Made by a program: the position numbers and the translations under genes. The notes beneath the pieces are model-generated. The model saw only the letters and a program-made list of their open reading frames with translations, was not told where the DNA came from and ran no database searches. A stretch of 32,619 nucleotides of DNA from Chara braunii (taxonomy: Eukaryota; Streptophyta; Charophyceae; Charales; Characeae), in assembly GCA_003427395.1 (NCBI GenBank), contig BFEA01000123.1, positions 1,011,696 through 1,044,314 of the forward strand, written 5' to 3'. Positions 8,793 to 19,369 of the stretch are shown here, piece after piece. The number at the start of each line of letters is the position of its first letter. Position 1 is the stretch's first letter.

Positions 8793-9334
8793 TCAATCCA
8801 GAAAATATTGTCGGACCTCCCACTGTGCCACGACTCGGCATTTGGAGTGGAAGGGACCGGGCACGTGTTTAGTATCCCGCTTTCGCACTAGCACCCGACG
8901 CCGCACGCTACACAATTTTGAATCCGACGTGGAAAGTCTTAATCGCGCGGCCCTTTCCTTGTGCTCGTCCTCGTTCCACGTTCGGTAATGGAACGATTGG
9001 AACCCCTTTGATTGGTAGTGATCGAGACGTTGGCAATCACTACACAAGGTGTTAGGCCAATGGGGCGCCACTGCCGACCACGAGATGACGATCAACTCGT
9101 TAAATGGTAGTAGTAGCGAGTACGGTGAAAAATGCGTATCCACAATGACAAACCCAGCGCCGACAAACCCAGAACACTGATTTTCGGGAGGGAAGTAATA
9201 TTGTCCACCGACCTTCGCGACGGTTCTCGTATGTCCCACTCACAGATACGTGTCCTATCCTCGTTATACGGGAAGGTCGGGAGAGGGGATACGAGAGGCT
9301 GGCGCCCAGTCGGGTTGGGCCCGTTAGTCCACAT
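8793..9334 (-). CDS. LTR-encoded ORF, copy A (unknown protein)
   Basis: An ORF of ~180 codons inside the LTR. It starts at an ATG followed by TGG (Met-Trp), as in copies B and C, and ends at the same place, after QYFLD. Shared blocks are GQYYFPP, CSGFV.AGFVI.DTHF, FNELIVI, APHWP, TLC..CQR and DEHKERA. There is one frameshift near CEWDIRE; downstream the frame is open for 148 codons. An insertion of two residues relative to B and C is a multiple of three. A CxxC pair (CSDC) could bind metal. I do not recognise the family. It lies downstream of the LTR promoter, so it would be the first ORF on the transcript. Confidence 0.6.
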
Positions 9335-10359
9335 GGCAAAGAATTAGGAAGGTTTTAACCATTCGTCGCATGCATGCAATCCTAGCAATCCAATCAAAAA
9401 GGTCAGGAAGGAGAAACAAAGGGTTCGGGGAGAGGCAAAGAAAAGTTCATGTGTGGCGAGACGCGACCGCTATTTCGTGCTCAGATTGCACGTGGCTTCA
9501 GGGGTAACCGTAGGAGTCGTGGACTCCGGGCGGGGTTGCTCGCAACACTCCTCGGTGATCACGGATCAAACCACTCTGGCATTTCCGAATAAAATCCCAA
9601 TAACATTGCCCCTGCCATCAATTCGTCCTTGCGATATCTCAATCAAGGCGGGTTTCGTGCCTGTTCATTCCCATCCTCCATACATGCATTCACTGTGGAA
9701 GGTGCGAAAATGATAACCATACGATATCCCAACACGGTTGTGTTAAGAGTGAAATCCTTAACGTTGGATACACGCGCATCCACCGTTCACAAGACAAACC
9801 TACGAGATCTGGGGACTTCCCAGGAAACTAATGGAAGAGTTCCAGAAGAAATCATTCCAATCACACAATTACCACGCTCATTCCATCACACGCCAACGAT
9901 TGACTTATCATGCAGAATCATTCATACCAGCGAAAGGAAGGGGAGGAGAGAAGGAAAGAGACAAAGGTAGGAGGAGAAAGGCAAAGAAGGTCCGGCTTTA
10001 CCGCCACAAAATCACACCAAAGAATAGATTCGCAACCAAGAGGGTACACTTGCCACCAAATTCCAACACGGCCCCGGGCCACTCATCCACTCAACTCAGA
10101 TCACCTGTCCGCATTCTGACACCGACGATCCCGGTCGTCGCGTGTCGTCCTCCACCACTGTGATCGTCACCCCGCCAACTTAGTCTCGACGTGGCTTGCC
10201 TCGATCCCACAGTCCGAAGTGGCGATCTAGCGCACCGCCAGCCAGTCTACAGTCGGCTCGTTAGGACTTTCCGACTCGCACCACACACATCGTCTAGCCC
10301 CTACGTCCCGGAAGTTGGCCGACGAGTTGAGAGAGATCATTTGCGGGGGCGCCGGCGAA

Positions 10360-10490
10360 ATTTATAGCTGCGAGAGGGGAGAGAGATGCGGAGAAAAGCA
10401 AAGGGTGAGGTAGGGGTGGGTATAGGAGAGCTTGAGAGTGACCGCCCGTCGAAAGCCATGTTGATCCCTCCTAACTCGACCTCAGCCAAT
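10360..10490 (-). promoter_or_regulatory. Core promoter of LTR A (TATA and CCAAT boxes)
   Basis: On the minus strand CTATAAAT (10367-10360) lies ~120 bases downstream of ATTGG (10490-10486). Both are at matching places in LTRs B and C. Transcription should start about 30 bases downstream, near 10330. Confidence 0.6.
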
Positions 10491-11235
10491 CAGAATCGTC
10501 GCGCAGTAAGAACTTACACGACGCTTTTCCTTGGCTAGATGGGGAGAGAGGATCGACTGGGTTTTCGAGCGCGGATCTTAGAGCGGGAAGAAGAAGAGCG
10601 CGAAGGATAGCGCGAAACAGGTCCAAGATTCAGATGATCAAGAAGGAGAAAAAGGGTGTGCGCTGAGAAGGGGAGGGAAAAGCAGTTACAGGGGGAGGGA
10701 GCAAGAAAGCGTGTGCGCGCGAAGAAAGACAGTGAGAGGAGCGCGGGGAGGAGGGAGGAGGGACCTTGCTTGCATGGCGCCGATCGGCAAAAGGGGAATG
10801 GGCACCAAGACAGTTGCAGTTTTTCCCAATCCTATGCTAATTCAAAAATTGAGAGCACCATATCCGGTCGCAAATCAGGCGCGGGAAAGAAAATCTTCCG
10901 TCCATTCATATTCTTACAAGAATTCCCAGAGTTTTCAAGGTCGAGGCCGAGATCATCCACGCGCGAAAGGTCACGCGATATTTCGTTCATTCCGGGATTT
11001 CTAACTGCCGAGCCGAATTCCAAGCGCACTCGCTAAGGCGCGCGAAATTCCCATGCATTTTCACCCAAACCAAAAAGGAATTGACAAACTCCAACGAGGT
11101 GCCTTTACTCACAGACAGAGTGGGGGGGGGGGGGGAGTTCTCGGAGTCGAACTGCACACATCTCGATGCAGAGAAAACACGGGAAAAAGGAAGGGGTGCG
11201 AAAGATGGCGCAGGTCCGGAAGCTAGCACGTCAGA

Positions 11236-11554
11236 CGCCTCCAGCTGCCATCGCTCATCCGCTCGTTCCACCATTCCCTGCAAGATGACAACGTCACTTG
11301 CGGGACAATGGAGGGATTTGGGCAGTTTAGGAGGTATGCGGGCCTGCGGCCCACCTCCCTGACTCGCTTCTATGCAATCTGGCATCATCTCTATTTTTTT
11401 CAGTACTATTATTTTATACCATTTACCTGAAACAGACCTGGCCAGCATTGTCTCTACGGCGACTCCTACGGTTGGGCGACAAAAACAACGGCAGTTGCCT
11501 CGGTGGTTATCAACGACAAGGGAGCAAGGAACTACCGGGACACGTAGGTTGGTC
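11236..11554. other. Spacer between LTRs A and B with one copy of a dispersed repeat
   Basis: No recognised gene. Positions 11338-11422 match 14652-14732 closely; the shared block begins at GGGCCTGCGGCCC (a small hairpin) and ends at ACTATTATTTTATACCA. The right part keeps an open frame into the LTR B insertion site. Confidence 0.5.
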
Positions 11555-11790
11555 CCACTGTGATGCGCAACCTCACGCCCTATGCTGTCTTCCGTTCGGA
11601 GTGTTAGCTGTGCGGAAAAGAGGCCCAGAAAAACAGCAAGATGGGGTGTGCCAAGGATTTTTTGAAATTGAGTATGGGGACACAGACGGAACTGAAATCC
11701 CCCGTGTTGGTCCGATGGAGCAAGTCGATCGTTTTCGCGCGTCGCAAAATGCGCGTGCGGTAAAGCGGGAAGAGAGGGAAAGATCCAAAT

Positions 11791-12324
11791 TCAATCCAAA
11801 AAGTATTGTCGTGCCTACCGGGCTACAGCCCATCGTTTAGAACAAAAGGGCTTGGGCACGCTTCGCGTGTCCCGTTTTCGTATCAAATCTCGTCGTCGTT
11901 CGCTGGTTAGTTCTGAGTCTGACGTGGAGGGTCTCAGTCGCGTGGCTCTCTCTTTATGCTCGTCTTTGCTCCGCACACGGTAGTGAAAACCCCTGGACTC
12001 GTAGCGCTCAAAACGCTCACATTCGGTGCACAGACGCGGCCAGTGGGGTTCTACTGGCGTTCACGGAATGACAATTAACTCATTAAATGGCAACAATACC
12101 GAGTCAGGTGGAAAGTGTGTATCGATAATAACAAACCCGGCTTCTACAAACCCAGAACAGCGGTTGGCCGGAGGGAAGTAATACTGTCCGTCGATTTGTG
12201 CAACGGCTTCTCGTACGTCCCACTCACATACACGTGTCCTTTCCTCACTGTAAGGAAAAGGTCGCGTGGGGATGGAAGGTACGAGAGGCTGGCGCCCAAT
12301 CGAATGGTACTTGTCAGTCCACAT
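11791..12324 (-). CDS. LTR-encoded ORF, copy B (unknown protein)
   Basis: The cleanest copy of the LTR ORF. It runs ATG-TGG (MWTDKYHSIGRQPL), then TRPFPYSEERTRVCEWD, GQYYFPPANRCSGFVEAGF, DTHFPPDSVLLPFNELIVIP, EPHWPRLCTECERF, DEHKERAT and ERRRDLIRKRD, to the common end QYFLD-stop. Two stops interrupt it: a TGA where copies A and C have TGG (Trp), and a TAG near the C-terminus. Relative to C it lacks one codon in PR(T)LC, an in-frame indel. Cys residues in VCEWD, RCSGF and CTEC could form a metal site, but this is only a suggestion. No family recognised. Confidence 0.6.
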
Positions 12325-13092
12325 ATCAATCAATCATAAAATATCCTGAGACGTGATTAAGAACAAAAGCAATTCGCGCGTCCCCCAATCAATCTTTTTG
12401 TCACGAGAGAGAGAGAGCAGACACCGATCAGCTTGATCACGCATATGGCTTCGGGTCCGATCAGTTCAACACAACGTAGGTCCCTGGGTGCCCTGTTTCT
12501 CAGGGCCGCCTCGTGGCTCGGCTGCTGATGTCCTGCAGCATAAGGCAGATGGCCTGCGCAGTGCAAACAGAGCTACAGATCTAAACACTCTTGCATTTTC
12601 GAACAAAATCCCGACGATAATCGTCTAATCGACAAAAGAGTCACATATTTCATTCATGCATTCACTGTGGAAGGTGCAAAAATGAGACATGCACCGGAAA
12701 AGATGGGTCGCATTGCACAGTGCACACGCATCCACCGTTCACAAGACAAGAAGGCGGGGTCCTTGCGTAGGATTACCCAAGAAACTAATGGAAGAGTTCC
12801 GGAAGAAGTTCTTTTACGCAAGGGGAGCGCCTGATTTGCTCCTACTTAGGAGAGAAAGCGAGAGATAATCAATCGAGACACATCACCATTCAAAAGTAGA
12901 AAAAAGAGAGGGGGAGAGAGAGAGATAGAGAGGAAGTCGAGGTAGGTGATGACCAGATCTGGGAGAGAGACATTCGACATGACCACCATGCACTCACGCC
13001 AAAGGTAAAAATCCGCAACAACAAAGGCGCATTCGTCGTTAATTCCAATATGGCCCCAGGCCAATCACTCACTCAACTCCAATCATCAAACC

Positions 13093-13284
13093 TCATACCC
13101 ACACCGACGATCCCGGCCATCGCATGCTAACTCCCACCACTGCGATCGTCACCCTGCTGCCGTAAGCTCGACACGGTTCGCCCGGATCCCACAGTCCGTC
13201 GTGGCGATCAAGCACGCAACCGGCCAGCCTATCGTCTGCCCGACAGGACTTTCCGACTCGCATCAACACACTCTGCCTAGCCAC
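13093..13284 (-). other. Conserved LTR leader segment (copy B), probably not coding
   Basis: This segment starts ~65 bases downstream of the TATA box and is well conserved with LTR C (22720-22914) and recognisably with A (about 10090-10290). It stays open in B and C, but 11 of 13 codon differences between them are nonsynonymous, and A has stops. A conserved RNA leader (dimerisation or packaging) fits better than a protein. Confidence 0.45.
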
Positions 13285-13346
13285 TGCTTCCCGGAAGCTG
13301 GCTTAGAGTCGAGAGCGTAAGAGAGATTTGCGGACGCGCTTGCGGG

Positions 13347-13490
13347 TTTTATAGTTGCGACAGGAGACATAGAAGGGGGAGAAGGCGATAGGAAAGCTGA
13401 GGTGTAAGAGGAGAAGCAGGAGGAGAAGACTTTGAGAAGAGTGCTCTACGAATGCCATGCTGATCCCTCGAAACTCAAGGTTTAACCAAT
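13347..13490 (-). promoter_or_regulatory. Core promoter of LTR B (TATA and CCAAT boxes)
   Basis: Minus-strand CTATAAAA (13354-13347) with ATTGG (13490-13486) ~132 bases upstream. The surroundings CTGTCGCAACTATAAAACCC are identical to LTR C. Confidence 0.65.
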
Positions 13491-14225
13491 CAGATTCGTC
13501 GAGCGATAGGAAGGTCCTATCGATCCACGCGCCTGATTGGCGAGCCAGAGTTATCGGGGGATTGACCGGGCGTCGTACGCCAGACTTAGAGGGTGAGAAG
13601 AGAAAAGGCGCGAGGCAAGACGGGTCGAAGATTCAGATGATCAAGAAGAGGAAATGGGCGCGCAAAAGCAAGGCGGGAGAGAGAGAGAGGGAGAAAGAAA
13701 AACAGTTACGGGGAGAGAGAAAGAGGAGGGAGAAGGAAAGGGAGCGCGGGGAGGCTTTTGCATGCATGGCGCCGTCAGCAAAAATAAAAGAAAAAGGCAC
13801 CGAAACAGTTACAGCTGGCTCCTAATTCAAAATTGAAATCACCATATCCGCGCGAAGCGTCGCGGGAAGAGAAAATCCTATGCCTATTCGTGTCTGGTCG
13901 AAATTCCGAAAGTTTTCCCCGACGCGCCCAAGAACATTTACACACCCAAAAAGGACACGTTGACGTTCCGCTTATCCCGGAGTTCCCAACTACCGAGCCC
14001 AATTCCCAGCGCGCTCGCTAAGGCGTGCGCAATTTCCCATGTATTTCCTGACTTTGCAAAAGGAAAAACAGAACTCAGCAGCCGAAAAAGCTCTCGAAAA
14101 AAAAGGAAAATGCAGCACCCGAAAGCAAGAAATCAAAACGGGGTTTTTCCTGGGGTTGGTAGGATATAAGCAAAAGAAAGGGTACGAAAGATAGCTCGGG
14201 TTTGTGAAGTGGTTCGTCACACCAC

Positions 14226-15642
14226 AAGTGGCGTTTCGGTTTTCATTAGGACTTCATCCGCACCATTGGATCTCTTCATCTACGACTGTACAATTTTCGA
14301 CATTTGCTCTCCACCACAGACTGCATCTATCTACGACGACACTACCTCATTCAACACCATCAACGGCAGGAAGGTTTTCCACGAGTTGGCACTTACCCTA
14401 ACTGAAGCAGTGCCTCGCCACCACGAGGGGTCCCACTGCTCTGCCCAGCGACTGCACAGGGACCTGCCCAGTCACGACAGCTTGAGAAGTCTCCTGTGCA
14501 GCGCCCTCCAGGCCTCGTCCGCTCACGGCGCTCATTGCATACACTAATCTGTCCACACGGGAGATAAGGATCAAGTCAGGCAGAGGCTGAGTCTTTCTCC
14601 TCGCCTTATTTGGCGAAGCGGCCCCACCCACCCTCGATCTTCCCACAGTGTACGGGCCTGCGGCCCACCTCCCTGACTTCTGTGCAATCTGACATCATCT
14701 CTGGTTATTTCATGACTATTATTTTATACCATCACGCCGAGGGCTTGATGGCCCTGATTTTTTTTATTTTTTTTCCTTCTTGTTTTTGGGTGCTACCCCT
14801 ACGAGACTCCACCCACTTGGTGCTACAGCTTGTACAACCTTGGGGCCCTGTAATGAATGGAATAGTTTCTCCCCCCAAAAGAGGAAAAGCAGGGCCTCTG
14901 CACGATTGAGACACTCGCCAAACCAAGAGGGAACGCGCCAAAGCGCGCAATGGTCCACGCCATGAGTGGGCCTCGCTCCTGCCATAGGGCGTCGCTCCAC
15001 TACTCTTGACACGCACAAAAGACAAAACTCGTGGCGGCGTATCTTTCCACGTTCTAGCGGAAGATTCACTCTCGTTTTGCAGATTTCGAAAGTAGTGGAG
15101 CGAGGCCCATAGGCGCAAACCTTTCGGAAGTGTATACGCCGCATGATGCTGCCGCGGTGCCTGCTCATCGCTTGCGGAGTTGGCGACCACCTCAGTGCGC
15201 TCAGCCCGCCAAACCGTAGGCCTGCGTTTTATCGTGTGTGCTCAGCGTTGAGAGCTGAGCTGGGTCACGTTAGGGCTAATGACTTCGGTCGCGATCGGGA
15301 CGCGGTCCGAAGCACTGTGTCCGCTTGTCCCTTGCGATACGAATATGCAGCCTTGATGGGCTGAGACTGTGTCATGGATGACAGTCGCGACTGTACGGAC
15401 AAGACACGTGGGGTGGCGATGTTCTCCCCCTCCTTTCCTTCGTCGGTCCGTTTCGTCTTTCTTTCAGTCGGCAATCTCTTGACATGTGTAATCAGACGAG
15501 AAAAGGGCGAGCTTCCAGAGGACACTTGAACCGACGGCAGAGAGCATTGATCGCCAACCTCTCCCTGGATGGATGTTCGTGTCCATCCATACGCCCTCCA
15601 AAAGATACTTCCCCCCTATTACTCCCCCCTCTCCTCTGTTCC
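14226..15642. other. Non-coding stretch with second copy of a dispersed repeat
   Basis: No gene I can support; the open frames here are short and low in conserved motifs. Positions 14652-14732 repeat the block at 11338-11422. Near 14962-15109 there are scattered inverted words (AGTAGTGGAGCGA on both strands), but they do not nest into one hairpin. Confidence 0.4.
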
Positions 15643-15676
15643 TTTTTTTTTTTTTTTTTTTTTTGGGCTCTGTCCC
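15634..15676 (-). mobile_element. Poly(T) scar with imperfect target duplication
   Basis: A run of 22 T (15643-15664) plus GGG sits between CTCTGTTCC (15634-15642) and CTCTGTCCC (15668-15676), 8 of 9 matching. This is what a severely truncated poly(A) retroposition on the minus strand would leave. A slippage-expanded T run is the alternative. Confidence 0.35.
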
Positions 15677-15838
15677 TTTTACGTAGTAGGCAGTGCGATG
15701 GTACGGGAATGAGGAGCGAAAACGTGAAAACGCCAAGAATAAGTAAAGGGAGAGGGATGCCATTTCCCATTTATGCGTCGGGCCGGCTGCGGAAGACCTC
15801 GGCGGCTGCGAAACGCACCGAAGTGGTAGATAAGTAAA

Positions 15839-16185
15839 CAGTGCAATTCACCAGTTGAAATGCACCTGGTCATCAATGCCTCTTGATGCATGATTTGTGC
15901 GGCGGGCAGGTGCGCACGCAAGTGCATTCGGACAAGAGAGCCTTTCCACGGATTCCCAAACGATTCAGGAACGGACGACATGCCCGCCGCCTTCGATAGG
16001 TGCACAGTGCAATTCACTCGACCGGAATGCACGTGGTCGTCAATGCCTCTCGGTGCATGATTTGTGCGGCAGGTAGGTACGCGCGCAGATGCATTCGGAC
16101 AAGAGAGCCTTCCACCGATCCCTAAAGGATTCTCTTTTTTTTTTTTTTTTTTTTTTCTTATACACGCCCGAAAGGATTCAGGAAC
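15839..16185. repeat. Two-copy tandem repeat, period ~166 bases
   Basis: Copy 1 starts at 15839 and copy 2 at 16005, both with CAGTGCAATTCAC. Shared later blocks are TCAATGCCTCT, GGTGCATGATTTGTGCGGC, GCATTCGGACAAGAGAGCC and ATTCAGGAACG. Identity is roughly 80% by eye. Copy 2 is interrupted by the poly-T insertion at 16133-16170. Within each copy, words such as TGCATGATTTGTGCGGC and GTGCAATTCAC recur. No coding potential. Confidence 0.7.
16133..16170 (-). mobile_element. Minute retroposed insertion: poly(A) tail plus 14 bases, with 9-base duplication
   Basis: The perfect 9-base repeat AAAGGATTC flanks it at 16124-16132 and 16171-16179. Between them are TC, a run of 22 T (16135-16156) and CTTATACACGCCCG. 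Copy 1 of the surrounding tandem repeat lacks the insert and gives the empty site. On the minus strand this is a 5'-truncated transcript end with a poly(A) tail, the signature of LINE-type target-primed insertion. Confidence 0.65.
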
Positions 16186-17063
16186 GCCTAATGTCGTCGA
16201 GTTACCTCGGACATTCAGGCCCGAAAAAAACTAAAGAGGACGGGCAAAGGGGGGCAAGTGGGCAAAAAAACTCTCTTGAACAGTAGAAAAAGGAAAAGAT
16301 GCCGATCTCTGGAAAAGAAAAATGGAAAAAAAATTAAAAAAAAAATGGAAAAACTGATCTCCGCTAGGCGCGCGATTCGATCTTTCCGCCGCTTGTCCAC
16401 GTCGTCATGACGCGTACGGAGAGGGGGGATAAAAACGGTCTCCACTGGAGGCTGGTTTAGCATCATGAGAGAATACCGACGCTAGGACTTTACTCGACAA
16501 TAGCTGGCCGTGATTACGTCCAGGTACAAGTCAAAAGAAGTCCTACCTGGTAGTGTCAGTACGCCCTTACTCCATTTTTCACCGGGGACAAACGGGTGTA
16601 AAGTCACACACAGATGAATCTGGTCGCCTTTGCGCACTAAATGAGATAATTTCGGAAAAGCCATAATGCGAGTATGGCCCTGTTCGTTATAAAATTACTA
16701 ATGATGGTCATTATTAGGTTGTATTACCCAATTTACCGTAAAGCGCAAAGTTTCTATCGGCACTCCATGCCCAGCTGTGAATGTCTGCCTCGCCGAATCA
16801 CTCACCAATTCAAATGTGAAAACGACAGAAAGTATGGCCGTGCATCTTCCCATCTTCTAAGAGATAAAACATTCTCCATTTCGCACATGGGTGTGTGTCG
16901 TGGAGGCTCGGTGCGGGGAAAGCGTTGTGCATCTCAGAGCGCGATCGTGGCCGTCAGAGTGTGAAAATCCACGGTTTGTAATCAGCCACTCAGTCGGGTA
17001 AAACCGCGTTCCAGGTCTCCTGCGAAAGCAGCGGCATGTGCGGCTGTAAAATGAAAGGTGTTC

Positions 17064-17065
<2 letters not shown>
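16186..17065. other. Non-coding stretch, nothing recognised
   Basis: A-rich between 16265 and 16345. Short open frames exist on both strands, but none shows a known motif. Confidence 0.4.

Positions 17066-17104
<39 letters not shown>
17066..17104. repeat. GA/TC microsatellite
   Basis: An uninterrupted GA dinucleotide run of about 39 bases. Confidence 0.95.
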
Positions 17105-17105
<1 letters not shown>

Positions 17106-17195
17106 AGAGCGGCGTAATTCTGGCCGTCCATAGACCATTGCCGACCGGCCGGTAAACGAAGACAAGAAGGCGATGAAATCGCTTCAGCCGGCTTC

Positions 17196-17645
17196 TTTTT
17201 TTTTTTTTTTNNNNNNNNNNNNNNNNNNNNNNNNNNNNNNNNNNNNNNNNNNNNNNNNNNNNNNNNNNNNNNNNNNNNNNNNNNNNNNNNNNNNNNNNNN
17301 NNNNNNNNNNNNNNNNNNNNNNNNNNNNNNNNNNNNNNNNNNNNNNNNNNNNNNNNNNNNNNNNNNNNNNNNNNNNNNNNNNNNNNNNNNNNNNNNNNNN
17401 NNNNNNNNNNNNNNNNNNNNNNNNNNNNNNNNNNNNNNNNNNNNNNNNNNNNNNNNNNNNNNNNNNNNNNNNNNNNNNNNNNNNNNNNNNNNNNNNNNNN
17501 NNNNNNNNNNNNNNNNNNNNNNNNNNNNNNNNNNNNNNNNNNNNNNNNNNNNNNNNNNNNNNNNNNNNNNNNNNNNNNNNNNNNNNNNNNNNNNNNNNNN
17601 NNNNNNNNNNNNNNNNNNNNNNNNNNNNNNNNNNNNNNNNNNNNN
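17196..17645. other. Assembly gap (435 N) after a T run
   Basis: Unknown bases fill 17211-17645. A run of 15 T (17196-17210) abuts the gap, so the assembly probably broke in a homopolymer. The gap could hide the rest of a retroposon. Confidence 0.95.
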
Positions 17646-17930
17646 AACTCACATTGCAATTACAAAAACTCAGGATGAGGGCCGGAAACCCTCAACATAC
17701 AACCCGGGTGTGGGAGCTGGGTTCGATACCCAGTAAAGGCTCAAGCTGGAAACCGGGTCCAGCGTCCCATCTAATCTATATCACCTGAGACCTTCCAAAA
17801 CTTCCACTTGAAGCTCAGTAAAAAGGTGTGAGAGCCCTTTTCTCTCTACAGTTAATATTCCTTATAACCAGTAAGGAACTCTCCATTTCTACACAAGGTA
17901 TCTCAAATGAGGACAGGCTTATCAACTTAA
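17646..17930. other. Non-coding stretch with a tRNA T-arm-like hairpin
   Basis: At 17717-17733, CTGGG-TTCGATA-CCCAG has the exact shape of a tRNA T-arm (5-bp stem, 7-base loop) and includes the B-box word GGTTCGATACC. No matching acceptor, D or anticodon stem is found at proper spacing, so it is not a tRNA gene. A SINE fragment is possible. Confidence 0.4.
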
Positions 17931-18127
17931 ACCACCAGTACCTCGCTCAGCTATTGAATCCGAGCCTCCCAGCACGCTGCGCCCCAAGTCCTGCCCAACC
18001 ACCGTTGCAATTTTCTTTTTCGTTTTGCCTGCGGCCTCCAGCCAATGCGGTCCGGCAGGCCGAAGCCCAAATGGCGCGGCGCGTATACAGGAAGCCGCGG
18101 CCGATAGCTGGGCCAGGTACTGGTGGC
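17931..18127. mobile_element. MITE-like element flanked by TTAA
   Basis: A 197-base block with terminal inverted repeats of ~25 bases: ACCACCAGTACCTCGCTCAG on the left, and on the right the reverse complement of GCCACCAGTACCTGGCCCAG, then AGCTAT in both. TTAA flanks both sides (17927-17930 and 18128-18131), the duplication left by piggyBac-type transposons. An inner inverted pair, GCCTGC/GCAGGC, adds a second stem. There is no coding capacity, so it would be non-autonomous. The termini do not start with the usual piggyBac CCC, so the superfamily is uncertain. Confidence 0.55.
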
Positions 18128-18206
18128 TTAACATTCCTCCTCAAAACTGCCTGTTACCGTACGCCTAGGAACCTATCGGCGGCCCCTCTATTCTACATCT
18201 GACATG

Positions 18207-19354
18207 AGCAATGTTAATCATGCGTATCAAAAAGCCAGGAACACAGGGACATTTTGCCTTCTGCAGAGATGGATGCCAGTCGCTTGTCCTTAGACCATGT
18301 TTTCTGGAACCACCACACATTCTTCTTTTGCCAATCAGCCTTGATGATCCTTCGCAGCTGTTGCTTGATTTGTTGTTGCTGCTGCCTCCTGGGGGTGTCT
18401 TCCCCTTGAAAGATCCGCGTTTCTGGCTGACCATATTACATCCATTAATGTTCCCCTACAGCAGAGAGCTATGTAGCCCCAGCCGCCTGTATACTGCATA
18501 CCCGTCGGGAGCAAGCCTGTAAGCATCCAATTATCAGACCAATCAAAAGTTCCTCCCACTATCCTATGCCAGTGGTGTTTCCACCACATCAGCAATTCGT
18601 TTGTCAGTGGACAGTGTAACCATAGGTGAATCATATTTTCCCACCCCCAGTTACAGCGCATGCACTGGATGGGGATGTCCATACCTTTTTTGGATAACCA
18701 CATGGCGGTAGCAGTAACGAGGAGAGACTGAAGCCACATAATACCCGCATGTTTCTGGACAGGTAATTTTGTCAGCTCATTCCACAAGCTCTGAACTCCT
18801 TGTTTTTTCACTCCTGCTACCTGCTGTGTTTCGGCTCTTTTCAGGGCTAGGGTCGTTGCCGACTTCTCCAGTCCTGCCTGTTGTACCTGTACCCCCACCT
18901 TAGGTCTGTATTGGATTAACGGAATAAACTTTCCTTTGATACTCCAACCCAAAATGAGGGGTTCAATTCGATAATAGTTAGCCGGGCCCAACAACGTTGC
19001 CACTTGTCTACCTCGCTTATTCAACTGACTAAGCACCCGGACCTCCTCCAACTGGTTGGTACTGTCTACCCTAAGGTCCTCCCTTTCCAATACGAGGTTT
19101 CCTGGTCGCCCTACCTGCGAAGATACCGGTAGCCTCCACACCTGAACCCTCATCCCAGAGACCAAGTCAGGACCTAGGACACGAAAGACTTGGGAAGTAT
19201 GGGTATCTGACTGAAGCCATGTATCAGATGCATTCTCTGTTGATGAGAGCAGAAGCTGTGTCCATGAGCTTGGGATGCCTGCCAAAAGTTCCGCCCTATG
19301 TTGCTCCAATCTGTGTAGCCTTGGGAGTTTCTGGCGCAAATGTACAAGGTTCAA
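18207..19354 (-). pseudogene. LINE ORF2, C-terminal part with zinc knuckle
   Basis: The C-terminal domain contains CMRCNWGWENMIHLWLHC, a C-x2-C-x7-H-x4-C knuckle of the zf-RVT type, followed by the usual W-rich tail. The main frame stops at about 18335. The true C-terminus continues in another frame (KKNVWWFQKTWSKDKRLASI) to about 18207, so a small frameshift lies near 18350. Confidence 0.7.
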
Positions 19355-19369
19355 AAAAGTTTCTCTCGA

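Larger units (their letters stand above)
8565..11235 (-). mobile_element. 5' LTR of element A (Ty3/gypsy)
   Basis: About 2.67 kb, with blocks matching LTRs B and C along its length. The outer end is decayed: CACGTCAGA at about 11227-11235 stands where B has CGTCACA. It contains the LTR ORF (8793-9334), a TATA box and a CCAAT box, and a run of 14 G at 11122-11135. It is the most diverged of the three LTRs. Confidence 0.75.
11559..14221 (-). mobile_element. Solo LTR B (Ty3/gypsy family of A and C) with target duplication
   Basis: 2663 bases, close in length to A (~2671) and C (~2698). It has clean ends: minus-strand 5' TGTGACGAACC (from 14221) and 3' GCGCATCACA (to 11559), so TGTGA and TCACA form the terminal inverted repeat. 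CCAC occurs on both sides (11555-11558 and 14222-14225), consistent with a 4-base target duplication. No gag or PBS is attached, so it is a solo LTR from LTR-LTR recombination. It holds the LTR ORF, TATA and CCAAT boxes. Confidence 0.75.

Noticed and set aside
14209-14547. A 112-codon open frame right of LTR B
   Set aside because: No motif, and it begins inside the LTR end. It is kept only as part of the restored-frame remark.
14962-15140. Foldback transposon from AGTAGTGGAGCGA and GCGGCGTAT words
   Set aside because: The inverted words occur in the same order on both sides and cannot nest into one hairpin or define termini.
17717-17733. tRNA gene at the perfect T-arm hairpin
   Set aside because: The 7 bases after the arm find no partner about 65 bases upstream, so no cloverleaf forms.
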